Origin: Candidatus Kurthia intestinigallinarum | Lineage (GTDB): Bacteria; Bacillota; Bacilli; Bacillales_A; Planococcaceae | Direction: 5' to 3' | Length of the DNA: 64,000 nucleotides | Assembly: GCF_003991225.1 (NCBI RefSeq) | Contig: NZ_JTFC01000007.1 | Coordinates: 1-64,000 of the forward strand | Shown: piece by piece, positions 1 to 9,962 of the stretch | How the letters are laid out: the number at the start of each line of letters is the position of its first letter | Position numbering within the stretch: the stretch's first letter is position 1 | Program-made: the position numbers and the translations under genes | Notes under the pieces: model-generated | What the model was told of the DNA's origin: nothing | What the model saw: only the letters and a program-made list of their open reading frames with translations | The model's database searches: none

Positions 1-145
1 TGACGTAGAACCAGTTTTTGGATTTCTGAAGGCTAATTTAGGTTTCACTCGATTCTCCGTCCGAGGAAAATCGAAAGTAAAAAATGAAATTGGCCTCGCA
101 TTAATGGCGACAAACTTAAGAAAATACGCAATAAGGGAATGGTAA
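1..145 (+). pseudogene. IS1182-family transposase, C-terminal end (cut by window edge)
   Basis: Frame 2 reads 47 codons to a TAA at 143-145. The peptide begins DVEPVFGFLKANLGFTRF and continues with GKSKVKNEIGLALMATNLRKY, which matches the C-terminal end of IS1182-type DDE transposases (a VEP.FG..K...GF.RF block followed by an N-E-G-L...A-N-L block). The rest of the gene lies to the left of the window, so whether the transposase is intact cannot be judged; 'pseudogene' here means partial. The IS right end follows at about 242. The gene converges on the penicillin-binding protein gene. Confidence 0.8.
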
Positions 146-161
146 TTCCCAATTTGCGCAT

Positions 162-205
162 AAAAATAGAGAAGGTGATGTCAAATTCGACATCACCTTC
201 TCTAT
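162..205 (-). terminator. Strong hairpin terminator, minus strand
   Basis: A perfect 17-bp stem (ATAGAGAAGGTGATGTC at 166-182 with its complement at 189-205) and a 6-nt loop are followed on the minus strand by a short U run. It lies inside the IS end and could stop PBP transcripts entering the IS, or protect the transposase from outside transcription. Confidence 0.75.
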
Positions 206-263
206 TAAAGACTGGAATTTTTACTTATGTCCCAGCCTCTTTCATTAAATGAGCTTCCCATTA

Positions 264-2735
264 TTAGAAGCCGTTATCGGTTTGTGTTGTGCCTGTAGAA
301 TTTGTTGTTCCAGAAGACGTAGTACCGTTCGTATCAGTAGTACCGTTTGTACCAGTAGTACCGTTTGTACCAGTAGTATCGTTTGTACCAGTAGTATTTG
401 TTTCTTCGCTTTCTTTTTTAGGTCCATTTAAGGCCTCTGGATTGCCACCGAAAGGCTGTAAAATACTTGTTGGTGAGTACGTATTTAATGATAGGTTTGC
501 ATTTACAAGATCGCTTGAGCAACTATAACCTTGAATTGAACAAGTTGAACGTGTTACGACATCTGATGGACGACTGAAATAGTCGCCATTAGCCGTTGCT
601 AGATCTGGATTTGTATCGTAGATTGAGTTCATCAATTGACCCCATAGGCGGTTTACACGTTCAGATGGTTTACCGTAATAGCCTGAACCATAATCTAATG
701 TTTTAGGCATATCATAGCCTAACCAAACTCCTAATGAAATGTCTTTGTTATAACCCATAAACCATACATCGTTATAGTTTTGTGTTGTACCAGTTTTAGC
801 TGCAAAGTCCGCATTGAACTTTAATGTGCCATTTGCTTTTTTACCTGTTCCAGAATCTAAAACATCTCGTAGCATATCATTAATAATATAAGATGTAGCT
901 TGGGAGAATACTTTTTTAGATTTTGATTTATGTTTATAGATTGTTTTGCCATCCTTGTCAACAATTTTAGTAATCATATAAGCATCAACATATTTACCAC
1001 CATTAGCAAACGTTGCAAATGCATTGGTGTTTTCCTCTACAGTAGAACCAACTTGCAAGCCACCCAGTGCAGCAGAATAAGTTGTACGGTCTGTTTCTGT
1101 GATGTATTCAAAACCTAGTTTATCTAAGTAATTCATAGGTTTATTAGCAAAGTTTAAACCATATAAACGTACAGCGGGTAAGTTTAATGAGTTTTTCAAT
1201 GCGTAACGTGCAGAAACAATCCCTTTTGGTGTAGCACCGCCATAGTTTTCAAGAGGCTTAGCAGTTGACCAACCATGAGATGTTACTTCAACATCTGGCA
1301 GGGCACTACCGGCGCTAATAATTCCTTTTTCAATTGCTGGTCCATAAACAAGCAATGGTTTAATAGTAGAACCAGGCTGACGCTTAGACGATGTTGCATG
1401 ATTTAAATTTTCTAAATCATAGTCGCGACCACCAATGAAACTTTTGATTTTACCAGTAGAATTTTCAATTGCCATTGCACCTACTTGCACAGGGGCCTCA
1501 ACTGTTTTTGTTTCGCCGGTTTCTTTATCGGTTGTTTGTGTTGATAATGTTGTGCCATAACTTGAGAAATTCGTTTTAACATTATTCATCGCATCATACA
1601 TCTTTTTATCAACAGTCGAATAAATTTTATAACCTTTTGTACGTAATTCACGGTCAGCTAAAATTTCATATTTTTCACGAAGGCGTGCTTCTTCATCAAG
1701 ACGATTTGTATCAATACCATCTTTTTTTGCAAGGATTTTAGCCATTTCTTCTGTTGCACGTTTTTCAATTTCAGTTGTTACATAAGGGTATTTTTCCGTT
1801 GCGCGAGGTTCGCGTTCACGGAAATCTTTTTTTATGTTATATTTTAATGCTTTTTTATATTGTTTTGTTGTGATTTTATCAGTTTCATGCATACGATATA
1901 ACACAGTTTTCATACGGTTAATACCAATTTTTAATTGCTTATTATCTTTTAAAGCACCTGATTGCGTATAAGGTGTATAAGCATATGGAGATTGCGGAAT
2001 ACCAGCAATATATGCAGCTTGTGCTAGGTTTAAATCTTTTGCTTTGACGTTAAAAATACCTTCTGCTGCCGTCTCGACCCCAGCGATGTTTGTGCCCGTA
2101 GAGTTACGACCATAAGGGATAACATTTAAGTAGGCCTCTAAAATTTCATCTTTTGTCATGAATTTTTCCAAACGCTTTGCAAGTAATAATTCTTTTGCTT
2201 TACGTTCGTAAGATACTTCATTCGTTAAGATTTGGTTTTTAATTAATTGCTGTGTTAGCGTAGAACCCCCTGTTTGAGAGTCTGAATTTGAAATATCTTG
2301 GAATAAACCACGTAATACCGCTTTTGGCACGATACCATCGTGATTTTCAAAGTTTTCATCCTCAGTTGCGATTACAGCATTAATAAGATCTGGTGATACT
2401 TTATTTAGTGTAATTTCTGTACGTTCCAAATCTGTACGCATTTTCCCTAAGTATTGATTGCCCGCAAAGTATAGTTTACTCGTTTCTTCATAATTGTGAA
2501 CGGTAGAAACCATTTCTTGTTTTGAAACAAGTGGTTCTTCTTTTACGAGTGAGGCAAAATAACCTGCGCCAATCGACCCGACAAATACGATACCAAGAGC
2601 GATGATAAGAGCGAATAGTAGCAGAAGATTTCGCACAACGCTTGTCGTAATACGGAAATATTTCATCCAAGTTTTATTCGATAATTCATCGATTCGTGCA
2701 TCAAATTGGTCGACCCATTGTTTGATTTTATTCAC
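264..2735 (-). CDS. Class A penicillin-binding protein (PBP1A family)
   Basis: Bifunctional peptidoglycan synthase of 823 aa: the glycosyltransferase polymerises lipid II and the transpeptidase cross-links stem peptides outside the membrane. One membrane segment lies at about 35-61. The GT51 domain has ATEDENF (E125) and GGSTLTQQLIKN. The transpeptidase has S456-T-I-K459 (SxxK), S516-L-N (SxN) and K647-T-G. The C-terminus is a Thr/Asn/Gly-rich low-complexity tail with GTNGTT repeats, like the tail of some Bacillus PonA proteins. The start is GTG at 2735, directly after an in-frame TGA, and has no good Shine-Dalgarno. A strong SD-like AAAGGAGGAAGG lies about 56 nt upstream with no start codon at normal spacing. 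Class is certain; orthology to a named B. subtilis PBP is not. Confidence 0.93.
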   Translation of the reverse strand: MNKIKQWVDQFDARIDELSNKTWMKYFRITTSVVRNLLLLFALIIALGIVFVGSIGAGYFASLVKEEPLVSKQEMVSTVHNYEETSKLYFAGNQYLGKMRTDLERTEITLNKVSPDLINAVIATEDENFENHDGIVPKAVLRGLFQDISNSDSQTGGSTLTQQLIKNQILTNEVSYERKAKELLLAKRLEKFMTKDEILEAYLNVIPYGRNSTGTNIAGVETAAEGIFNVKAKDLNLAQAAYIAGIPQSPYAYTPYTQSGALKDNKQLKIGINRMKTVLYRMHETDKITTKQYKKALKYNIKKDFREREPRATEKYPYVTTEIEKRATEEMAKILAKKDGIDTNRLDEEARLREKYEILADRELRTKGYKIYSTVDKKMYDAMNNVKTNFSSYGTTLSTQTTDKETGETKTVEAPVQVGAMAIENSTGKIKSFIGGRDYDLENLNHATSSKRQPGSTIKPLLVYGPAIEKGIISAGSALPDVEVTSHGWSTAKPLENYGGATPKGIVSARYALKNSLNLPAVRLYGLNFANKPMNYLDKLGFEYITETDRTTYSAALGGLQVGSTVEENTNAFATFANGGKYVDAYMITKIVDKDGKTIYKHKSKSKKVFSQATSYIINDMLRDVLDSGTGKKANGTLKFNADFAAKTGTTQNYNDVWFMGYNKDISLGVWLGYDMPKTLDYGSGYYGKPSERVNRLWGQLMNSIYDTNPDLATANGDYFSRPSDVVTRSTCSIQGYSCSSDLVNANLSLNTYSPTSILQPFGGNPEALNGPKKESEETNTTGTNDTTGTNGTTGTNGTTDTNGTTSSGTTNSTGTTQTDNGF
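318..400. repeat. 18-bp minisatellite in the PBP C-terminal tail
   Basis: About four imperfect tandem copies of an 18-bp unit (on the plus strand, GTACCGTTTGTACCAGTA) encode GTNGTT-type hexapeptides. Because the unit is a multiple of three, copy-number change would lengthen or shorten the tail in frame. Confidence 0.85.
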
Positions 2736-2980
2736 TCACATGACGTTGCAAAAAGCTCACCAAGGCGTGATGTTGCTACTTTCTGAACGCCTTCCTCCTT
2801 TATGTTCTAAATTAAGGGACTACATTAGTGCAACGGCTAATATAGTTTTGAATGTTGTTGTCAAAATGTATTATGTATCATTTACTGATTCATACACTAC
2901 ATCTTACCCTAATACGTCATTAATATGCCACTCAAAATAATTGGCACCTATTAGTGTTTTATTTCACTAAAATCTCGTCT

Positions 2981-3012
2981 ATTATACCATATTCACGTTC
3001 TTTTATTGACAA
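2981..3012 (-). promoter_or_regulatory. Candidate promoter of the PBP gene
   Basis: On the minus strand a perfect TATAAT lies at 2986-2981. TTGTCA (3012-3007) is 20 bp upstream, and TCAATA is an alternative -35 at 17 bp. The -35 region overlaps that of the divergent tyrS promoter. The predicted leader is about 240 nt, in which I see no clear element. Confidence 0.55.
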
Positions 3013-3034
3013 TTGATTTTGGAACAGTGATAAT
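3006..3034 (+). promoter_or_regulatory. tyrS promoter
   Basis: TTGACA (3006-3011), a 17-bp spacer and GATAAT (3029-3034) lie just upstream of the T-box leader. Position, spacing and match are those of a sigma-A promoter. Confidence 0.7.
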
Positions 3035-3044
3035 AGCCTATATA

Positions 3045-3277
3045 TGATTCGAACGGTGATGAATGCGAAGTAATCAGTGGATTCCCTGTATAGAGAGCTA
3101 GCGGTTGGTGGAAGCTAGTCATAATGCATTGATGAATTACACATTCTGAGGGAGACGTATACGCTGCGATAAGGCGAAAAGAAGCGGGAGATTTTTTATC
3201 TCCAAGCCGGGTGGTACCGCGTTATACGTCCCTAACGTCCCTGCATCAATTTTTATTGATGGCAGGGACGTTTTTAT
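3045..3277 (+). promoter_or_regulatory. T-box riboswitch, tyrosine specific, with terminator
   Basis: The leader has a stem I with GGTTGGTGGAAGCTAG. The specifier TAC (Tyr codon, 3138-3140) is followed by ACATTCTGAG. The T-box core GGGTGGTACCGCG lies at 3209-3221. Its bulge TGGT would pair with an ACCA 3' end, that is, discriminator A. The terminator stem ACGTCCCTGCATCAA and its complement end in a T run at 3235-3277. Uncharged tRNA-Tyr should stabilise the antiterminator and let tyrS be transcribed. Confidence 0.93.
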
Positions 3278-3339
3278 TTTATACGTCATATAAAGAGGAA
3301 CGGATCGTACGTAGTTTTGTTCCCAAAAAAGACGCTTAA

Positions 3340-4626
<1,287 letters not shown>

Positions 4627-4628
4627 CT

Positions 4629-4671
4629 AAAAAAAGAGTTTCTCTCTAACTAATGGGAGAAACTCTTTTTT
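4629..4671. terminator. Bidirectional terminator between tyrS and the glutaredoxin-like gene
   Basis: The stem AAAAAGAGTTTCTC / GAGAAACTCTTTTT is flanked by A and T runs on both sides and serves two converging genes. Confidence 0.85.
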
Positions 4672-4906
4672 ATTTGCTAAGATGCTGAATAATTTTAGTT
4701 GCTTGATTAGGATCATAACCTAAAATCCAGTGCCCTTCAAGAAGTGTTTGAGGTGCCCCTAAACGTCCTGTTTGCGCCATTAAATATTGAGAAATTTCAG
4801 GTCCATCAATTAAAATTGTTTCAAATTCAATTTGTTGTTCCAGTAAAAATTTTTTCATTAATGTACAGTAACCACAGTTGGGCGTCGAATAAATAGTTGC
4901 TTTCAT
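4670..4906 (-). CDS. Glutaredoxin-like thiol-disulfide protein
   Basis: A 78-aa protein with a single thioredoxin-fold glutaredoxin domain. The N-terminal strand MKATIYSTP is followed by the redox motif NCGYCTLMKKF (CxxC, C11 and C14). The cis-Pro loop is seen in GRLGAPQTLLEGHWILG. It probably reduces disulfides or mixed thiols in the cytoplasm. The substrate is not evident, and these bacteria are expected to use bacillithiol rather than glutathione. It is a monocistronic gene convergent with tyrS and divergent from the rhodanese gene. Confidence 0.85.
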   Translation of the reverse strand: MKATIYSTPNCGYCTLMKKFLLEQQIEFETILIDGPEISQYLMAQTGRLGAPQTLLEGHWILGYDPNQATKIIQHLSK

Positions 4907-4976
4907 TTCATCACATGTCCTTTCATGTTAAGCTAACTATAGCGAATATTTTTAAAATACTCAAGGGAGGTACAGT

Positions 4977-5297
4977 ATGCAACATATTACAGCAGAAAAA
5001 GTACAACACTTGCTAGAAGAAGGAGAAACCTTGCATGTAGTTGATGTTAGGGAGGATTTTGAAGTAGCACATGGGATGATTCCGGAAGCTATTCATATAC
5101 CTCTAGGAGAGTTACCATATCGTATATCAGAGCTTGACCAAAGAGTTCCGTATATTTTTGTTTGCAAAGCAGGTGTACGTAGCTATAATGCAGCTACATA
5201 TATGGAAAGTATGGGGTTCGAAACGACAAATTTAAGTGATGGTATGCTTGGCTGGTTAGGTCCATTAACATTACTAGAAGTGGAGGGAAATAAATGA
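4977..5297 (+). CDS. Rhodanese-like domain protein
   Basis: A 106-aa single rhodanese domain (sulfur carrier or transferase). The conserved VDVREDFEVAHGMIPEAIHIP is followed by the active loop CKAGVRS with catalytic C63. GGGAGG precedes the ATG. The last four bases overlap the start of the next gene (ATGA), so the two are probably translationally coupled. The sulfur donor and acceptor are unknown. The opposite neighbour is a glutaredoxin-like protein, which suggests a loose thiol or sulfur theme, but this is inference. Confidence 0.88.
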   Translation: MQHITAEKVQHLLEEGETLHVVDVREDFEVAHGMIPEAIHIPLGELPYRISELDQRVPYIFVCKAGVRSYNAATYMESMGFETTNLSDGMLGWLGPLTLLEVEGNK

Positions 5298-5890
5298 ATT
5301 TAGAATTATTCAAGTTAGCTTGGAAAAGTCCCAGAGAAGCAGTTCATTATGTAAATAAAAATAATTTCTCAAAATATTGGTTTGTACTATTTTTAGCAGG
5401 TTTTGGTAATGTTATTTTTAGTAATATTGACGACAAAACATTTGAAATTACTTGGTTACAAGTATTAGTGTCAGTCATTTTAGCCATTCCAAGTGTCTGG
5501 CTAGGCGCGATTATTGCCGGTTTCTTTACTCACTTTATTGCAAAGTGGTTTTTCAAAGGAACAGGGACATTTAAAGAAATGCGAAAAGGTTATTATGTAT
5601 CGCTTTTACCTTATGTCATTGCTACACCAGTAGCATTGATTTATGTGATTTTATCAAAAGTAGCAGCGTTTAACTTAGAATATTTTGTTTTATTTATGAG
5701 TTTATTAATTGTTGTTATTGGGATTGTGACACTCGTCTTAGAAGTTATTGTTATTTCAGAGGTAGAAAAATTATCTATTGGACGTTCAATCGGTGTTATT
5801 ATCGTTATGATTATTTTTGGTATTATTCTAGTTTTCTTCATTGTATTTATCGTTGCGAGTATTTTACTGTTAATTGGTTTTGGGTCGTAA
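5294..5890 (+). CDS. YIP1-family-like integral membrane protein
   Basis: A 198-aa protein with about five hydrophobic helices (near 27-45, 55-80, 100-120, 128-152 and 168-196). The early soluble stretch NLELFKLAWKSPREAVHYV is typical of bacterial YIP1 or Yip1-like proteins. No catalytic motif is visible. It overlaps the rhodanese gene by 4 nt. The function is unknown; family placement rests on topology and the N-terminal pattern only. Confidence 0.7.
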   Translation: MNLELFKLAWKSPREAVHYVNKNNFSKYWFVLFLAGFGNVIFSNIDDKTFEITWLQVLVSVILAIPSVWLGAIIAGFFTHFIAKWFFKGTGTFKEMRKGYYVSLLPYVIATPVALIYVILSKVAAFNLEYFVLFMSLLIVVIGIVTLVLEVIVISEVEKLSIGRSIGVIIVMIIFGIILVFFIVFIVASILLLIGFGS

Positions 5891-5893
5891 TAA

Positions 5894-5934
5894 ATAAAAA
5901 AAGCAGATTGCCTTTTGGCAATCTGCTTTTTTAA
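5894..5934. terminator. Bidirectional terminator between YIP1 gene and rpsD
   Basis: The stem AAAAAAGCAGATTGCC / GGCAATCTGCTTTTTT with a 4-nt loop sits between two converging genes. Confidence 0.88.
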
Positions 5935-5942
5935 ATACGCTA

Positions 5943-6545
5943 CTAGCGAGAGTAGAACTCTACAATGTACGCTTCGTTGATTTCAGAAGATAATTCAGAA
6001 CGTTCTGGTAAACGTACGAAAGTACCTTCTTTTTTGTCAGCGTCGAAAGTTAAGTATTCAGGAACGAATGTGTTAACTTCGATAGCTTCGTTTACAGCAG
6101 TAAGGTTAAGAGATTTTTCACGAAGAGAAATAACTTGACCTGGTTTTACGCTGTAAGATGGGATATCAACGCGTTTACCATCAACTGTTACGTGGCCATG
6201 GTTTACTAATTGGCGAGCTGCACGACGAGTGCGAGCTAAACCTAAACGGTAAACTAAGTTGTCAAGGCGAGTTTCAAGTAAGATCATGAAGTTTTCACCG
6301 TGTACACCTTGTTGTTTGCCAGCTTTAACGAATACGTTGTGGAATTGACGTTCAGTCATACCATACATGTGGCGTAATTTTTGTTTTTCTTGTAATTGTA
6401 AACCGTACTCAGAGATTTTTTTGCGTTGAGTAGGGCCGTGTTGACCTGGAGCGTATGGACGTTTTTCGATTTCTTTACCAGTACCGCTTAAAGAAATGCC
6501 TAAACGACGAGATAGTTTCCAAGATGGACCTGTATATCGAGACAT
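5943..6545 (-). CDS. rpsD: 30S ribosomal protein S4
   Basis: A 200-aa protein of full family length that binds 16S rRNA early in 30S assembly. The N-terminal region reads [21 protein letters not shown]. The S4 RNA-binding domain starts near residue 90 with [20 protein letters not shown]. The zinc-ligand cysteines found in some S4 proteins are absent (C- form). GGAGGGAC lies upstream of ATG. In B. subtilis rpsD stands alone and S4 represses its own mRNA; the roughly 190-nt leader here would allow the same. Confidence 0.98.
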   Translation of the reverse strand: MSRYTGPSWKLSRRLGISLSGTGKEIEKRPYAPGQHGPTQRKKISEYGLQLQEKQKLRHMYGMTERQFHNVFVKAGKQQGVHGENFMILLETRLDNLVYRLGLARTRRAARQLVNHGHVTVDGKRVDIPSYSVKPGQVISLREKSLNLTAVNEAIEVNTFVPEYLTFDADKKEGTFVRLPERSELSSEINEAYIVEFYSR

Positions 6546-6768
6546 TTAAAGTCCCTCCTATGATTTTTATTTGGTATAAAACAAAAATCAGTCGTATTTA
6601 GTTATAACTGACATTTTGCTTTCATGTATGTTCGTTCATGCAGCCGACGAATTACTTATACACCATCTAGTTAAAAACTAGAGGAACAAACTGAACAGCT
6701 ATACCATACAACCGCTGCGTTTATTTTACACAAGAGCTATTGTACGGGAAGAGATAGTATAAAGTCAA
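6546..6768 (-). promoter_or_regulatory. rpsD promoter and long leader (possible S4 autoregulatory site)
   Basis: On the minus strand TTGACT (6768-6763), an 18-bp spacer and TACAAT (6744-6739) form a good sigma-A promoter. It leaves a leader of about 185 nt containing pairing segments such as CTCTAGTTTTTAACTAG. By analogy with B. subtilis this may bind S4. I could not verify the pseudoknot by eye. Confidence 0.6.
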
Positions 6769-6792
6769 GCGTAAAACAAAAGATGCTATATA

Positions 6793-7272
6793 CTATAAGT
6801 ATTTTTCAAGTGTGCGAGCAAATAACTCAATGCCTTCTTTATCTATTTCTGAAAAACGAGAAACTGTAGGGCTATCAATATCTAATACACCGTATAAAGA
6901 GCCATTTTTAGAAAGCGGAACGACGACTTCAGAATTCGTAGCGGCATCACAGGCGATATGACCAGGGAAGTCATGTACATCTGTTACTAGCTGTGTTTCC
7001 ATTGTTTTTGCGGCTGTACCACAAACACCTCGTCCAATTGCGATGTGTACACAAGCAGGCAAGCCTTGGAACGGACCAAGTAATAATTCGTCTTCTTTAT
7101 AAAGGTAGAAACCACACCAGTTGACATCGTCTAAAAACTGATTAAGTAATGCAGAAGCATTGCTTAAAATAGCGATTTGATCTTTTTCTCCTTCTAATAG
7201 TGCGGATAATTGTTTTGATAATAGTGTATATTGGGCAATTAAATCGCCATCGTATGCTTTTTTTTCGAACAT
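6793..7272 (-). CDS. msrC: GAF-domain free methionine-(R)-sulfoxide reductase (YtsP type)
   Basis: A 159-aa single GAF domain of the fRMsr family, which reduces free methionine-R-sulfoxide in the cytoplasm. Visible family marks are DDVNWCGFYLY, GPFQGLPACVHIAIGRGVCG and HIACDAATNSEVVVPL. These supply the three cysteines used for catalysis and resolution. It lies 14 nt downstream of hisJ on the same strand and is likely co-transcribed with it, as in B. subtilis (ytsP next to hisJ). Enzymatic activity is inferred from the conserved cysteines. Confidence 0.88.
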   Translation of the reverse strand: MFEKKAYDGDLIAQYTLLSKQLSALLEGEKDQIAILSNASALLNQFLDDVNWCGFYLYKEDELLLGPFQGLPACVHIAIGRGVCGTAAKTMETQLVTDVHDFPGHIACDAATNSEVVVPLSKNGSLYGVLDIDSPTVSRFSEIDKEGIELFARTLEKYL

Positions 7273-7286
7273 AATTGTTCCTCCAA

Positions 7287-8078
7287 TTATTTTATAATGT
7301 CAGTATAATATTTGTGTAAATCTGCTACTTGATGCGCATCGGAGCCAAATATCAGTGGTAAGCCAATATTTTTTGCGTAAGTAATATATGGTTTAGGTGG
7401 ATAGGGTTCTTTACAATATTTCTTAGAAAGGCCGGCACTATTCACATCCAATTCATAGCCATCTTCAAGCATCGTATCTAAAATATGATGTATATGTGCC
7501 TCATCATTAATTGTTTGGCCATGTGCGAGTTGGAATTTATGAATAAGTGTAGGGTGACCGATTCTTTTTGGTTTAAAGCGTCCTAGATCCGCTTTAATCG
7601 ATTGCATAACTGTATCGTAATACAATTTATAAACTGCAGCAACAGAACCTACCTCAGCTGCAAAGTTATTAAATACTTCAGTTGAAAAATCGATACACGT
7701 GTACTGTCCTTGATGTTTTAAAAAATGAACGGATAAGATAGCATCATCAAATAGATAGCCAAATTCATTTAAAAAATCGGTTGTTTGTTTTTCGAATCCG
7801 ACTATGTAATCTAACTCTACTCCTAAACGAATTTTAATTTTATTTGCATAATCCGTTTGAAGTTTTTGAATTTCGGAAACGTATTGATAAAAGGCTTTTT
7901 GCGTCATAAAGCTATCCTGATCAGGTGTGGGGTCGATAAATCCATTTGGAATGGGTGCATGCTCAGTAAAAGTAATATCACCGAATCCTTCGTTAATTGC
8001 TTTTTCAATATAGCTAATTAGTGTATCAGTTGAACCGTGTGGGCAATATGGTGAGTGAATATGGCCATCTCGTTTCAT
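7287..8078 (-). CDS. hisJ: Histidinol-phosphatase, PHP family
   Basis: A 263-aa PHP-type phosphatase that hydrolyses histidinol phosphate to histidinol in histidine synthesis. Metal ligands are visible in DGHIHSPYCPHGSTD (H6, H8), in FTEHAPIP, and near the end in IFGSDAHQVADL. As in B. subtilis, hisJ lies outside the his operon next to ezrA, from which it diverges. AGGGAATTC-type SD precedes ATG. It heads a two-gene unit with the fRMsr gene. Confidence 0.93.
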   Translation of the reverse strand: MKRDGHIHSPYCPHGSTDTLISYIEKAINEGFGDITFTEHAPIPNGFIDPTPDQDSFMTQKAFYQYVSEIQKLQTDYANKIKIRLGVELDYIVGFEKQTTDFLNEFGYLFDDAILSVHFLKHQGQYTCIDFSTEVFNNFAAEVGSVAAVYKLYYDTVMQSIKADLGRFKPKRIGHPTLIHKFQLAHGQTINDEAHIHHILDTMLEDGYELDVNSAGLSKKYCKEPYPPKPYITYAKNIGLPLIFGSDAHQVADLHKYYTDIIK

Positions 8079-8213
8079 AGAATTCCCTCCAATTTAGTGG
8101 AAAAATGATGAAAATGTATAGAAATCGATAAACAAAAGTAATAAAAACATGGTACTATTAAACATAATATAGAATAAGAAAAGTAAATAGTACAAGGACA
8201 AGGGGGACTTACG

Positions 8214-9914
8214 ATGATCAAATACATTATTCCAATCATCATCGTACTAATCGTAATTATAGCAGTCATCTTTGTTTTTCGTAACAAGCATCTAACAGAG
8301 ATGCGCCGACTGCAAGCGCTAAAAGATGATCTTCAGAAAAAACCAGTACAAGAAGAGCTAGCGAAAGTCAAAGGCTTAAATATGAACGGTCAAACAGAAG
8401 CAATGTTTGAGAGCTGGAAAAACAAGTGGGAAAATTTAGATGATCAAGAGTTCCCTAAAATCGACAACTTGTTACATGCATTACGTGGTAATGTTGATCG
8501 TTTCCAATTTGGGAAAGCAACGATTGTAGAACAAGAAATTGAATCACATATTCATGGGGCAGATAAAATAATTGATCAAATTTTAGAAGAGTTAGATCAT
8601 TTATTAAACAGCGAAAAACAAAGTAGCATTGAAATTGAACAACTTCAAGAGCAATATAAAACATCAAGAAAAACGCTACTAGCACATCAGTATTCATTTG
8701 GACCAGCGGCACGTCCCCTTGAAGAACGTCTAGAATTATTTAATCCACAATTTGAAGATTATCACCAGTTAACAGATGCCGGAGATTATTTGAAGGCACG
8801 TGAAATTGTGGAACATTTGAATCGTGAAGGGCAAGAAATTTTTAAATTAATTTCAACAATTCCAGGGTTACTTAGAGAAATCCAAAAACAAATTCCATCA
8901 GATTTACAGGAATTGCGTTTAGGTCATAATGAAATGGAAGAGACAGGGTTCTTTCTTAAGCATTTGGAAATTTTAGAATGGATTCAAGCGACCGAGCTAG
9001 AATTAACAGAGCTAAAAGATAAAATTGCGGAGTTAGATATTGGTACGGCAGAGCTTCGCGTTCAAGAAATTCGTGAAGACATCGAACATTATTTTGATTG
9101 TCTCGAAGCAGAATATAACTCGAAAAAATATGTTGATCAGTATGTAACACCTGTAGGTACACGTTTACATGAAGTGCTATCGTACACATTAGCTACTGCT
9201 CGTGAAACAGAAGAAGTGCAAAAGGGCTATCATTTAACGGGTGACGAAATTGCGACACCATTGAATTGTAAGCAAGAACTTGTAACCGTACAACAGCGCT
9301 ATGAGACAATTGTACATGAATTAGAGGAGCATCAAGCGGCTTATACAATGGTAGAAGGCGAACTAAAAGAAATTGCAAATGATGCAGAGCGTATTTTTGA
9401 AGAGCAAGATGCATTTTCGGATCGTTTAAAAAATTTACGTATTGACGAAAATAATGCGTCTGATACGTTGAAGCAATTAACCGCAACACTGCGAGAGACG
9501 GAACGTCGATTACATAAGGCAAATATTCCAGGTATTCCAGATGACATCGAGTCTCGTTTGTCAGAAGCAGATGAACAATTGTTTGTTGCAGATCAAAAAT
9601 TGAAAGCTGTACCACTTGATATGCCAGAAGTTTTTGAAGCAGTAAAAACTGCAGAATTAGCTGTTACAGAAACGACAAAGCATGTAGATAGCATGATTGA
9701 AGATGTGAAGTTAGTAGAGCTACTGATTCAATATGGTAATCGCTACCGTACAACAAAGCCTGGTATGAATGACAGCCTAGTTGAAGCAGAGGATGCATTC
9801 AATAATATGCGTTATTCAAAGGCGCTTGAAATTGTTGCAAAAGCGGTTGAGAAAGCAGAACCAGGGGCGCTTAAAAAGATGGAAGAGTTAGTTGATGAAG
9901 TATTAAGTAAATAA
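8214..9914 (+). CDS. ezrA: Septation ring formation regulator EzrA
   Basis: A 566-aa negative regulator of FtsZ ring assembly that also coordinates PBP movement to the division site. One N-terminal membrane anchor (about 3-22, IIPIIIVLIVIIAVIFVF) is followed by a long cytoplasmic run of spectrin-like coiled-coil repeats rich in E, L, K and Q. The length matches the roughly 562 aa of B. subtilis EzrA. AAGGGGGAC precedes ATG. It diverges from hisJ, as in B. subtilis, and a terminator follows at 9924. Confidence 0.97.
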   Translation: MIKYIIPIIIVLIVIIAVIFVFRNKHLTEMRRLQALKDDLQKKPVQEELAKVKGLNMNGQTEAMFESWKNKWENLDDQEFPKIDNLLHALRGNVDRFQFGKATIVEQEIESHIHGADKIIDQILEELDHLLNSEKQSSIEIEQLQEQYKTSRKTLLAHQYSFGPAARPLEERLELFNPQFEDYHQLTDAGDYLKAREIVEHLNREGQEIFKLISTIPGLLREIQKQIPSDLQELRLGHNEMEETGFFLKHLEILEWIQATELELTELKDKIAELDIGTAELRVQEIREDIEHYFDCLEAEYNSKKYVDQYVTPVGTRLHEVLSYTLATARETEEVQKGYHLTGDEIATPLNCKQELVTVQQRYETIVHELEEHQAAYTMVEGELKEIANDAERIFEEQDAFSDRLKNLRIDENNASDTLKQLTATLRETERRLHKANIPGIPDDIESRLSEADEQLFVADQKLKAVPLDMPEVFEAVKTAELAVTETTKHVDSMIEDVKLVELLIQYGNRYRTTKPGMNDSLVEAEDAFNNMRYSKALEIVAKAVEKAEPGALKKMEELVDEVLSK

Positions 9915-9923
9915 CCATTAATT

Positions 9924-9962
9924 AGTGCATCAGAATAAAAAATATCTGATGCACTTTTTTTA
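9924..9962 (+). terminator. ezrA terminator
   Basis: The stem AGTGCATCAGA / TCTGATGCACT is followed by seven T. Confidence 0.85.

Larger units (their letters stand above)
1..242 (+). mobile_element. Right end of an IS1182-type insertion sequence
   Basis: The transposase C-terminus (2-145) is followed by a 17-bp perfect stem (166-205) and then a terminal sequence at 223-242. Read on the minus strand, that end is AAAGAGGCTGGGACATAAGT. This end shares the 14-mer AAGAGGCTGGGACA with the left end of the 135-bp repeat at 55968, which supports its being a terminal inverted repeat. The left end lies outside the window. The element stops 22 bp from the PBP stop codon. Confidence 0.7.

Noticed and set aside
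249-528. Plus-strand frames opposite the PBP tail (Val/Ser-rich repeats)
   Set aside because: They mirror the minisatellite on the other strand, have no ribosome site, and overlap a clearly real PBP.
9193-9615. A 140-codon minus-strand frame inside ezrA
   Set aside because: A shadow of the coiled-coil gene with no ribosome site and an atypical Leu/His-rich composition.
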